Source: JANMEX01 sp041751995 (lineage in GTDB: Bacteria > Pseudomonadota > Alphaproteobacteria > Rhizobiales > Rhizobiaceae). From it: a stretch of 64,000 nt of DNA. Position 1 is the stretch's first letter, and every line of letters starts with the position of its first letter. The translations under genes and the position numbers were made by a program. The notes beneath the pieces are model-generated. The model ran no database searches. It saw only the letters and a program-made list of their open reading frames with translations, and was not told where the DNA came from. Where the stretch lies: positions 20,528 through 84,527 of the forward strand of contig JBGSHY010000059.1 of the NCBI GenBank assembly GCA_041751995.1, written 5' to 3'. Positions 52,964-60,153 of the stretch are shown one piece after another.

Positions 52964-52982
52964 TTAACTGAATATCAGTTAA
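52964..52982. promoter_or_regulatory. Palindrome between ftsB and pdhA
   Basis: TTAACTGA-ATA-TCAGTTAA is a perfect 8-3-8 inverted repeat. It is AT-rich and lies about 127 bases before the pdhA start and just after the ftsB stop. It could be an operator for pdhA or part of the ftsB 3' end. No T run follows on the minus strand, so it is not an obvious terminator. Confidence 0.5.
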
Positions 52983-52986
52983 CAGG

Positions 52987-53310
52987 TCAATTCTCGAGAA
53001 ATGGCCGCAAGACGGTCAGATCACGCGGCTGGGTGTAATTGAGCGCGCGGCGGGCTTGTTCATCCAGCATGTCCCGCTCAACTTTGTTATCCTGCAGCAA
53101 AGCGACCTGACGTTCAAGCGATTCACGTTCGCGTGTCAGGCGCTCCAGTTCCGTCTTCAAATCAGTGCGCTGCTGCGCCAGTTGCTCACTGGAATAAAGC
53201 CCGAAACTGCCATGTAGCGCGTGAAAGCCGAAATAGCCGAGGCAGGCAAACGTCAGCAGCGGCAGCACAAAGCGGCTGCGGCGAGTTCTCTTGTGCTGAC
53301 GTGTCCACAT
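52987..53310 (-). CDS. ftsB: Septum formation initiator (FtsB/DivIC-like)
   Basis: FtsB is a bitopic cell division protein that joins FtsL and FtsQ at the septum. The 107-residue protein has one transmembrane helix (about 12-32) and a coiled coil with heptad leucines (QLAQQRTDLKTELERLTRER, then QVALLQDNKVERD), and the C-terminal RRALNYTQPRDLTVL. The start at 53310 (MWTRQHKRT) is chosen; an in-frame ATG 42 bases earlier is less likely. It follows eno, with the eno terminator between. Confidence 0.88.
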   Translation of the reverse strand: MWTRQHKRTRRSRFVLPLLTFACLGYFGFHALHGSFGLYSSEQLAQQRTDLKTELERLTRERESLERQVALLQDNKVERDMLDEQARRALNYTQPRDLTVLRPFLEN

Positions 53311-53377
53311 AACCCGGCCCCCGGAATCGATGCACAGTTTTGACACAGGCATGATTAATCATGGGTTACGGAGTTCA

Positions 53378-53404
53378 ATAAAAAGCGGCAGATTTCTCCG
53401 CCGC
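53378..53404 (-). terminator. Rho-independent terminator of eno
   Basis: On the minus strand GCGGCGGA-GAAA-TCTGCCGC forms an 8-bp stem with one G-T pair, closed by a GAAA tetraloop, followed by TTTTTATT. It lies 26 bases after the eno stop, before ftsB. Confidence 0.8.
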
Positions 53405-53430
53405 CTTGCAAAACCATCGTGGCAATAGAA

Positions 53431-54702
53431 TTATTTCAGGATCGACTTGCCTGCATATTTCGCCTGCGTGCCGAGGCCTTCCTCGATGCGGATCAACTGA
53501 TTGTATTTGGCGGTGCGGTCCGAGCGGGCGAGTGAGCCGGTTTTGATCTGGCCGCAGTTGGTGGCAACCGCGAGATCGGCAATGGTTGAGTCCTCGGTTT
53601 CGCCTGAGCGGTGCGACATCACGGCTGAGTAACCGGCCTTGTGCGCGGTCTCGACAGCGTTCAGCGTTTCCGACAGCGAGCCGATCTGGTTGACCTTGAC
53701 GAGGATCGAGTTCGCCACGCCCTGTTTGATGCCGTCGTTCAAGCGCTTGGTGTTGGTGACGAAAAGATCGTCGCCGACCAATTGCACTTTCTTTCCGGCG
53801 AGGTCCGTCAGGGTCTTCCAGCCTGCCCAATCGTCTTCCGACATGCCGTCTTCAATCGAGAAGATCGGGTAGTCGGCAGCGAGTTTGGCGAGAAATTTGG
53901 CCTGTTCGTCCGAAGTCAGCGTTTTGCCAATGCCTTCGTAGACATATTTGCCGTCCTTGAAGAATTCGGTGGCGGCGCAGTCAAGCGCGATGCCGACATC
54001 GACGCCCGGCTTGAAACCGGCCTTTTCAATCGAGCTCATGATGAAATCGAGTGCGTCTTCGGCGCTCTTGAGGTTTGGCGCAAATCCGCCTTCGTCGCCG
54101 ACGTTGGTGTTGTGACCGGCATCCTTGAGGCGCTTCTTGAGCGTGTGGAAAATTTCCGAACCCATGCGCACGGCTTCGCGAATCGAGTCCGCTCCATAGG
54201 GCACGACCATGAATTCCTGAAAGTCGATCGGATTGTCGGCGTGCATGCCGCCGTTGATGATGTTCATCATCGGCACCGGCAGGATGCGGGCATTCGAGCC
54301 GCCGACATAGCGGTAGAGCGGCAGGCCAGAGGCTTCCGCCGCAGCCTTTGCGACGGCAAGCGAGACGCCGAGGATCGCGTTGGCGCCAAGACGCGACTTG
54401 TTCGGCGTGCCATCAAGGTCGATCATCGTTTCGTCGATATGAATCTGGTCTTCCGCATCCATGCCGCCGATGGCGTCAAAGATTTCGCCGTTGACTGCAG
54501 CGACTGCCTTTTCGACGCCCTTGCCGAGATAGCGCTTGCCGCCGTCGCGAAGCTCCATCGCCTCGTGCGCGCCTGTCGATGCGCCTGACGGAACCGCGGC
54601 GCGGCCCATCGAGCCGTCTTCGAGGATCACATCGACTTCAACAGTCGGGTTGCCGCGGCTGTCGAGAATTTCACGGCCGATAATGTCAACGATTGCTGTC
54701 AC
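53431..54702 (-). CDS. eno: Enolase
   Basis: Enolase converts 2-phosphoglycerate to phosphoenolpyruvate. The 423-residue protein is full length, with the start ILDSRGNPTVEVDV, the loop SGASTGAHEAMELRD, metal ligands in FSIEDGMSEDDW and VGDDLFVTN, the catalytic lysine in ILVKVNQIGSLSE and the closing SHRSGETEDSTIADLAV. Gene order kdsA-eno-ftsB-pdhA is a common alphaproteobacterial layout. A terminator directly follows. Confidence 0.98.
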   Translation of the reverse strand: MTAIVDIIGREILDSRGNPTVEVDVILEDGSMGRAAVPSGASTGAHEAMELRDGGKRYLGKGVEKAVAAVNGEIFDAIGGMDAEDQIHIDETMIDLDGTPNKSRLGANAILGVSLAVAKAAAEASGLPLYRYVGGSNARILPVPMMNIINGGMHADNPIDFQEFMVVPYGADSIREAVRMGSEIFHTLKKRLKDAGHNTNVGDEGGFAPNLKSAEDALDFIMSSIEKAGFKPGVDVGIALDCAATEFFKDGKYVYEGIGKTLTSDEQAKFLAKLAADYPIFSIEDGMSEDDWAGWKTLTDLAGKKVQLVGDDLFVTNTKRLNDGIKQGVANSILVKVNQIGSLSETLNAVETAHKAGYSAVMSHRSGETEDSTIADLAVATNCGQIKTGSLARSDRTAKYNQLIRIEEGLGTQAKYAGKSILK

Positions 54703-54937
54703 GGATCTTGTCCTTTCGCAGGGTCACTTCAGGTTTTGCCCTCATAGAGCAATTTCATGACGAAATGAAACCGGTTTCTGCTTGTGCACTGCACCATCAC
54801 GCGATGACACGGGGTGAAACAGCTTTTCATTTGTCCGGACTCATCGCGGACTCAATTGGCGGGAAGAATCTGCGCGGGCGGCGGGTCGACCGGAGCAGGC
54901 ATCTCAAGCCTGCAGATCTTGCCGAAGGGACTACGCA

Positions 54938-55060
54938 ATGACTGAAGCTTCCGGAGTGTTGTGTTTGTTTTTCATTGCCATGGCGTTTCTGACGTCCTGC
55001 GGACCGGCCGAAGCGCCGAAAAGCACCGGGCCGACGCCGTTTGTCGTGTTGCAGGAATAA
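54938..55060 (+). CDS. Tiny lipoprotein of 40 residues
   Basis: A short frame begins at ATG with GAAGGGA nine bases upstream. The product has a hydrophobic stretch (VLCLFFIAMAFLTSC) ending in a lipobox L-T-S-C, so the lipid-modified cysteine is about residue 21 of the precursor. The mature tail of about 20 residues is rich in proline, serine and acidic residues. It lies opposite to kdsA and eno, and its stop is 21 bases before the kdsA stop. It resembles small envelope lipoproteins, but I do not recognise the family. Confidence 0.55.
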   Translation: MTEASGVLCLFFIAMAFLTSCGPAEAPKSTGPTPFVVLQE

Positions 55061-55070
55061 TGCAGAAGAT

Positions 55071-55093
55071 GCGAAGGGCGTTCAGCCCTTCGC
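55071..55093. terminator. Hairpin at the kdsA stop
   Basis: GCGAAGGGC (55071-55079) pairs with GCCCTTCGC (55085-55093), a 9-bp stem; the loop holds part of the kdsA stop. No T run follows on either strand, so it may be a bidirectional pause or stability element between convergent genes. Confidence 0.45.
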
Positions 55094-55915
55094 AACCCTG
55101 TCAAACGCCATCAGCCGCTCGACAAGCGCCGGCAAATCCGTCAGCTTGATCATGTTCGGACCGTCTGACGGCGCATTGTCCGGGTCGTCATGCGTTTCAA
55201 TGAACACGCCGGCCACGCCGACAGCCACCGCGGCCCGCGCCAAGGTCTCGACAAAGCGTCGGTCGCCCCCCGATGAGGTGCCCTGCCCGCCCGGCTGTTG
55301 AACCGAATGGGTTGCGTCAAATATGATCGGCGCGCCGGTTTCGGCCATGATCGGCAACGAACGCATGTCGGAGACCAGCGTGTTGTAGCCGAATGACACG
55401 CCGCGCTCGGTCAGCATCACCTTGGTGTTGCCGGACCCGGTGACTTTTGCCGCCACATTCTTCATGTCCCACGGCGCCAGGAACTGACCTTTTTTGATAT
55501 TGATGACCTTGCCGGTGTTGGCAGCAGCGATCAGCAAATCGGTCTGGCGCGACAGGAAGGCAGGGATCTGCAATATGTCGACCACCTCGCCGACGACGCG
55601 GCATTGTTCTTCGGTGTGCACATCCGTCAGCACCGGCAGGCCGAAGGTCTTCTTGATGTCGGCGAAAATTTCCAGCGATTTTTCCAGTCCCAAGCCGCGC
55701 TTGCCGCCGATCGAGGTGCGGTTGGCTTTGTCGTAACTGGTTTTGTAGACCAGCCCGATGCCGAGCTTTTCGCTCATCTCCTTGAGCGCGCCAGCCATCA
55801 TGAAGGCATGGTCGCGGCTTTCCAGCTGGCATGGACCGGCAATCAGGGACAGCGGTTTGTTATTGGCGAACGTGACGTTGCCAAGCGTGATGGAGCGGTC
55901 GGGTGCGTTGCTCAT
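55082..55915 (-). CDS. kdsA: KDO-8-phosphate synthase
   Basis: KdsA condenses arabinose 5-phosphate with phosphoenolpyruvate to make the KDO of lipopolysaccharide. The 277-residue protein has LIAGPCQLESRDHA, YKTSYDKANRTS, GLPVLTDVHTEEQC, GQFLAPWDMKN, FDATHSVQQPGGQG and GVFIETHDDPDNAPSDGPN, the full active-site set. Presence of LPS synthesis confirms a Gram-negative outer membrane. The start overlaps the stop of the upstream VOC gene (55915/55916), so they may be co-transcribed. Confidence 0.97.
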   Translation of the reverse strand: MSNAPDRSITLGNVTFANNKPLSLIAGPCQLESRDHAFMMAGALKEMSEKLGIGLVYKTSYDKANRTSIGGKRGLGLEKSLEIFADIKKTFGLPVLTDVHTEEQCRVVGEVVDILQIPAFLSRQTDLLIAAANTGKVINIKKGQFLAPWDMKNVAAKVTGSGNTKVMLTERGVSFGYNTLVSDMRSLPIMAETGAPIIFDATHSVQQPGGQGTSSGGDRRFVETLARAAVAVGVAGVFIETHDDPDNAPSDGPNMIKLTDLPALVERLMAFDRVAKG

Positions 55916-56809
55916 TTATTCTGCCTCGAATGCGAAGATTGCGCCTTGGCCAACGGCCCGTTCGATGATCACCCGGCCCAACCGGTCTGAATAGCCGATG
56001 TTGCGCGAGGACAGCAGTTGCTTGAATGCGGCCACGTCCTTGACGGCAAACAGGATCGCCTGGCCCAAAACGCCGCGCTCGTTGCGCTCGGCGCGTCCGC
56101 CATAGTGGGCGGTGAAGCCGTCCGGCGTCAGCACGGAAATGGTTGCGTTTGCGGCCTTTATATCCATCCCGAACGAATGCGCATCAACTTCGCGCTCGTT
56201 GACCAATTCCTGGAAAAGATACTGAAAGTCGGTCGGGTTCGGTTCGCTCAGCACGACCGCGCGGATTGCCGTCACTCCGTTTTCATGGGCGGCGAGTTTC
56301 GAACGGTCGGCCTTCGGCACATTGACGCGCTGGCAGGTGAAACCGAAGAAATCCGGGCTGCGCAAATCGGCAGCGAATGCCAGTCGGAAATCCATCCGTG
56401 CCCTGTCGCCGCCGGACGTTACGAAATCGCGGCCAAAATCCAAGACGTCGCCGCCGGAAAGCCCGGCCTTGGCAAACTGCTTGTGGTCGGCCTTGGCGTC
56501 GTCCGTACCCATGACGATGGCCGACAGGCCTTCCTGGCCGCGCCGGAACCGGTAGGCTGCATCGCGGGCGGTGAACGGATTGCCATTCAGGCTCGCCGCT
56601 TCCGCCGTCTCGCGCTGGCCGATGGCAAGCGGTTCAAGGAAGGTTCCGTCGGCAAAATAGACGCAGGCGTTTTCCGTGCCGAACGGGTGCACGCCGTCGG
56701 GCGCCACGGTAAAACCGAGCGATTCAAGACGCGTGCGCGCCCTTTCCAGACTGGCGGTCGGGAGGACAAGATGATCGAGCGGGCGGGCTTTGCGGGGTGC
56801 GGTTTTCAT
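55916..56809 (-). CDS. VOC-superfamily (glyoxalase-like) protein
   Basis: The protein of about 297 residues has the glyoxalase/dioxygenase fold, with DHLVLPTASLERARTRLE at the start, where the first metal-ligand histidine lies, GTENACVYF and a second domain near VLSEPNPTDFQYLFQELV. This larger VOC type is common in Rhizobiales, with unknown reaction. Metal binding appears possible, but the third ligand is not certain. The start at 56809 is preferred over 56827. Adjacent kdsA starts at once. Confidence 0.75.
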   Translation of the reverse strand: MKTAPRKARPLDHLVLPTASLERARTRLESLGFTVAPDGVHPFGTENACVYFADGTFLEPLAIGQRETAEAASLNGNPFTARDAAYRFRRGQEGLSAIVMGTDDAKADHKQFAKAGLSGGDVLDFGRDFVTSGGDRARMDFRLAFAADLRSPDFFGFTCQRVNVPKADRSKLAAHENGVTAIRAVVLSEPNPTDFQYLFQELVNEREVDAHSFGMDIKAANATISVLTPDGFTAHYGGRAERNERGVLGQAILFAVKDVAAFKQLLSSRNIGYSDRLGRVIIERAVGQGAIFAFEAE

Positions 56810-56913
56810 GGCGCGGGTTTGCCTCAAATCCGCCTGCCAAGCAAGCGTGGCGGGATGCTAACGAAATATCAGCCAGTCTGAAATAGCCTTCCTGTCGTAA
56901 CCGGAGGTCATTC

Positions 56914-57306
56914 TTGGGCTCATTTTTGGTTTGGCTGTCTTTGGCTTTGACAGCATTCACGCTCTACATTCTTCTGCGCGACGATCTGCCGTTTCTTCGC
57001 TTGCGGAAGATCACGGCCGAGGGAACGGTGACGGGCCACAGTTCGCAGATCGACGAAGGCGACCGTGTCTTCAGCGCGCGCATTGCGTTTACGGATGAGG
57101 CGGGTGCGAAGCGGGTTTTCGTTGACAAGGTGCTCACGCACACACCTGAACCGGCCCCTGGCGCGGTTGTGGACATCATCTATCCACAAGGCCGGCCGGA
57201 CAAGGCGCGGGTGCCGCGGCCTTGGCTGCGGTTGCTAATTTACACGGTGATCGTTGGCATGAACGGAATGCTGGTGGCCACGCTTCTTGGATTTCTGGGC
57301 GACTGA
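56914..57306 (+). CDS. Membrane protein with DUF3592-like domain
   Basis: The 130-residue protein has a hydrophobic helix at each end (about 3-20 and 105-126) and a beta-rich middle, with GTVTGHSSQIDEGDRVFSARIAFTD-type sequence (GTVTG, ARIAF), PEPAPGAVVDIIYPQGRPDKA, as in DUF3592 domains. Such domains are found in small membrane proteins of unknown role. A TTG start follows GGAGGT; no ATG is near. A terminator follows after 51 bases. Confidence 0.7.
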   Translation: MGSFLVWLSLALTAFTLYILLRDDLPFLRLRKITAEGTVTGHSSQIDEGDRVFSARIAFTDEAGAKRVFVDKVLTHTPEPAPGAVVDIIYPQGRPDKARVPRPWLRLLIYTVIVGMNGMLVATLLGFLGD

Positions 57307-57357
57307 GTGTGGCTTTTGAGCACTCCCGTACGGCCATTGGTCTTGACCGCTTTAATT

Positions 57358-57376
57358 CCGCCATGTTGGCGGTTTT
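57358..57376 (+). terminator. Terminator of the DUF3592-like gene
   Basis: CCGCCA (57358-57363) pairs with TGGCGG (57367-57372) across a 3-base loop, and TTTT follows (57373-57376). The stem is short but the T run is in place. Confidence 0.55.
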
Positions 57377-57434
57377 GAAGGCGCTGGGCAGCGGCGGCAT
57401 CTTGCCCGGGCAACATGGCTTGGGCTAAGCCAAA

Positions 57435-58316
57435 ATGGGCGCGTTTGGGGGAATCGGTTTGACCGGTCAGTTCTTGGGCTTTGTGCGTTTTGTGAAAACG
57501 CTCTCCGTCATATTCATGGCCGCGGCATTTCTGTCTGCTTGCCAGACTTCCGACACACTCAACGTCAAGCCGTCTTACGCCGTTGCGCTGCCCGAACGTT
57601 ACGCCTCGGTGGTGGTCGACGGGCGCTCCGGCAAGATCCTCTATTCCGCCAATCAGGACGCCATCCGCTATCCGGCGTCGCTGACCAAGATGATGACGCT
57701 TTACCTGTTGTTTGAGGCGCTGCAGTCCGGCCAGATCACCAAATCGACGCTGATCCCGATTTCCGCCCGTGCTGCGGGCCAGGCCCCTTCCAAGATCGGG
57801 CTCAAGGCAGGCGAGACGATTGATGTTGATACCGCCATCCGCGCCCTGGCGGTCAAATCCGCCAATGACATCGCCGTTGCCGTCGCCGAGTTCATTGGCG
57901 GCACGGAAGAGCAATTCGCCGTGCGCATGACCACCAAGGCCCGTTCGCTCGGCATGAATTCGACGACCTTCCGCAACGCCTCGGGCCTGCATGACGCGGC
58001 CCAGGTCACCACCGCCATGGACATGGCGCGGCTCGGCCTGTCGCTGCGCAGAAGTTTCCCGCAGCAGTTCGGCTATTTCTCGCTGCGCCAGTTCGACGTC
58101 GCCGGCCGCACCGTCACCGGCCACAACAAGGTGCTCGACATGCTGCCGGGCGCCAATGGCATCAAGACCGGTTACACCCGCGCCTCCGGCTTCAATCTGG
58201 TCACCTCGGTCGAGCGAAACGGCCGGCTGATTGTGGCTGTGATCTTGGGCGAGGATTCGGCCAAGGCCCGGGATGGACGCATGGCCCAGTTGGTCCGGGC
58301 GAACATGGGCGGGTGA
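57435..58316 (+). CDS. D-alanyl-D-alanine carboxypeptidase (second copy)
   Basis: This S11 penicillin-binding protein of up to 293 residues has SLTKMM (SxxK), SAN in VKSANDIAV and KTG in GIKTGYTRASG. It has no C-terminal extra domain, unlike the copy at 20.7 kb, so it is the short single-domain type. The N-terminus carries a possible lipobox (FLSAC), so it may be a lipoprotein; GTG codons at 57483 or 57492 would be natural starts for that signal. It acts on peptidoglycan in the periplasm. Confidence 0.88.
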   Translation: MGAFGGIGLTGQFLGFVRFVKTLSVIFMAAAFLSACQTSDTLNVKPSYAVALPERYASVVVDGRSGKILYSANQDAIRYPASLTKMMTLYLLFEALQSGQITKSTLIPISARAAGQAPSKIGLKAGETIDVDTAIRALAVKSANDIAVAVAEFIGGTEEQFAVRMTTKARSLGMNSTTFRNASGLHDAAQVTTAMDMARLGLSLRRSFPQQFGYFSLRQFDVAGRTVTGHNKVLDMLPGANGIKTGYTRASGFNLVTSVERNGRLIVAVILGEDSAKARDGRMAQLVRANMGG

Positions 58317-58591
58317 AGCGGATTTAGCCTCGCCCACTTTGCGTGAGGGGTGTCGCGGCCGCACCCGTCACGGGGCGCGGCAGCGCTGATCGAATGGAAA
58401 AGCTGTTTGGTCACTTGCCGCAAATGCGAAGCCATCACCGGCTTTGCTTGCCGCCGGGCAACCCGTCCATCGGCATTCGTCGATACATTCCCCACAAGGG
58501 GGAAGATCACCGGGAGCCAACCTATTTAATTTGACACTCGAAATAAGTCGCGTTCTATTCAGGCATACTTGGCGCTTGGGAGGGCGGTGTG

Positions 58592-59242
58592 ATGGAAGCG
58601 TATGAAGTCAGGCCGGAATTTGTGATTGCGGATGAACAAGCGCTTCGCGGGCTGTTTCCTGCAACACATGCTTTGGCGGCATTGAAATGTCAGAACGAGA
58701 TCGACAAGCACGCAAGGGATTTTATCAGCCGCTCGCCGTTCCTGTGCCTTGGCACGCAGAACATGGATGGCAAGGCTGATGTAAGCCCGCGCGGCGATCC
58801 GGCAGGTTTTGTGCAGATTCTCGACAGCAAAACGCTGGCGATTCCGGACCGGCCCGGCAACAACCGGCTTGACAGTCTGGTGAACATCCTCGCCAATCCC
58901 AGCGTCGGGCTGCTGTTCATCATTCCAGGCTTTGACGACACATTGCGCGTGAACGGGCTGGCGAGCCTCTCAACGGACCCTGAAATTCTTGAAAGCCTGA
59001 GCGTGAACGGGCGCAGTCCGCGGCTCGCCATTGTTGTGAAGGTACAAGAGGTTTTCCTGCATTGCGCCAAGGCATTCCGGCGCTCGCATTTGTGGAGCCC
59101 GGACCATTTCCGCGACCGGAGCGAAATGCCGTCGCTGATGAAAATCCTGCTGGATCAGACAGTTGGCGCGCCGGGCGATGAAGCTGAAATGCAGAAACGG
59201 GATGCCGATCTGGAGGCAGATTACGCAAAGTCGCTTTATTGA
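58592..59242 (+). CDS. PPOX-class flavoprotein (MSMEG_1061-type)
   Basis: The protein of about 216 residues has the split-barrel FMN-binding fold of the pyridoxamine 5'-phosphate oxidase class, in the branch of MSMEG_1061-like proteins: FLCLGTQNMDGKADVSPRGD, IPDRPGNNRLDSLVNILANP, GLLFIIPGFDDTLRVNGLA and a C-terminal FRRSHLWSP. The reaction is unknown; this branch is not the PLP-making enzyme. A GTG precedes the ATG directly. The 275 bases before it hold no gene; the 423 after it contain the palindromic repeat. Confidence 0.85.
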   Translation: MEAYEVRPEFVIADEQALRGLFPATHALAALKCQNEIDKHARDFISRSPFLCLGTQNMDGKADVSPRGDPAGFVQILDSKTLAIPDRPGNNRLDSLVNILANPSVGLLFIIPGFDDTLRVNGLASLSTDPEILESLSVNGRSPRLAIVVKVQEVFLHCAKAFRRSHLWSPDHFRDRSEMPSLMKILLDQTVGAPGDEAEMQKRDADLEADYAKSLY

Positions 59243-59664
59243 CCATTAAGCATTCCCGCCGATGTCAAATTCCGGCGTGCGCCAGGGACTTCCTGGAAGT
59301 TGGGCAGTGCGGGTATTTGGCCAAACACACCTCAACGGTTCGTCATTCCGGACGGCGAAGCCGATCCGGAACCAATGCCGGAAGTCGTCGCGGCAGACTG
59401 TCTGGTGCGGAAAAGCGGCGTATCGGACGCAACAGTAGCGTATCGCATTTTGCACCAATTTTGATCTACGACTGTCCACAGCATGGGTTCCGGATCTGCG
59501 CTTCGCTTTTCCGGAAAGACGAAAGTTTGGGATTTTGGCCGATAGTCACCAGCGCTTGCAGATAACGGAACGGCGGCGAATTTGGAATAGGTCACTGCCA
59601 TCTCAATAACGCTTACGTAAAGTGAAGCCCAAATCCCTTTCGCCTATGCCATTCCAATCGCCGC
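59243..59664. other. Non-coding region with palindromic repeat pair
   Basis: These 422 bases carry no gene that I can support. The middle holds an inverted pair of short palindromes (59341-59522, entered separately). The right end includes the 3' region of the convergent VOC gene. Confidence 0.6.
59341..59522. repeat. Inverted pair of palindromic repeats
   Basis: Unit 1 (about 59341-59379) contains TTCCGGA-12-TCCGGAA; unit 2 (about 59480-59522) contains TTCCGGA-15-TCCGGAA in the reverse direction. Reverse-complementing unit 2 aligns it with unit 1 for about 40 bases, sharing CGTC-TTCCGGA, GCGAAG and ATCCGGAACC-ATGC. Each unit is itself a palindrome, and the pair forms imperfect terminal inverted repeats of a 182-base element, as in small REP-like or miniature mobile elements. 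Confidence 0.65.
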
Positions 59665-60075
59665 TCACTGCCCTTCGGGCGTGATGATTACGGAACCGGC
59701 GCTTCTTTTGGACGGGCCGTGAAAGACGGCTTCAATATTGTTTCCGTCAGGATCGAGGATAAAAGCCGCGTAATAGCCGGGGTGATAGCGCCGCTCGCCG
59801 GGAGGGCCGTTGTCTGTGCCGCCGTTGGCGACGCCTGCTGCATGGAAGCGGGCAACTGCTTCATGATCGGCAGCCTGAAAAGCCAAGTGGCAACGGCTCA
59901 CTTGATCCGTCGCGGTATCCACAAACAACTCATCGGCGACAAAGAAGTGTTCGGTCTCGAGTGTCATCTGGCGGCCCAGAGCGTCCAGTACAGCACGGTA
60001 GAAAGTGCGGCTGCGCTCAAGATTCGCGACGCGCAAATGCAGATGATCGATCAAGCAGCCCCGATGAAACTCCAT
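59665..60075 (-). CDS. Small VOC-family (glyoxalase-like) protein
   Basis: The 136-residue protein is a single VOC module: DHLHLRVANLERSRTFYRAV at the start (ligand His at about residue 12), the middle histidine in CHLAFQAAD, and the closing FILDPDGNNIEAVFH with the glutamate ligand. This composition fits a small metal-binding VOC enzyme such as a glyoxalase or fosfomycin-resistance relative, but the reaction is unknown. It lies between the repeat element and pyrG, 78 bases from the pyrG stop. Confidence 0.85.
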   Translation of the reverse strand: MEFHRGCLIDHLHLRVANLERSRTFYRAVLDALGRQMTLETEHFFVADELFVDTATDQVSRCHLAFQAADHEAVARFHAAGVANGGTDNGPPGERRYHPGYYAAFILDPDGNNIEAVFHGPSKRSAGSVIITPEGQ

Positions 60076-60153
60076 GGCAAACTGCTCCTGTCACTAACTG
60101 GAGAGTGCGAAGCTAGCCGCAAAACCTCGGCGGGGCAATTTAACTGGTTCGCC

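Noticed and set aside
53641..54588. 315-codon plus-strand frame over eno
   Set aside because: Antisense to full-length enolase and without protein-like features.
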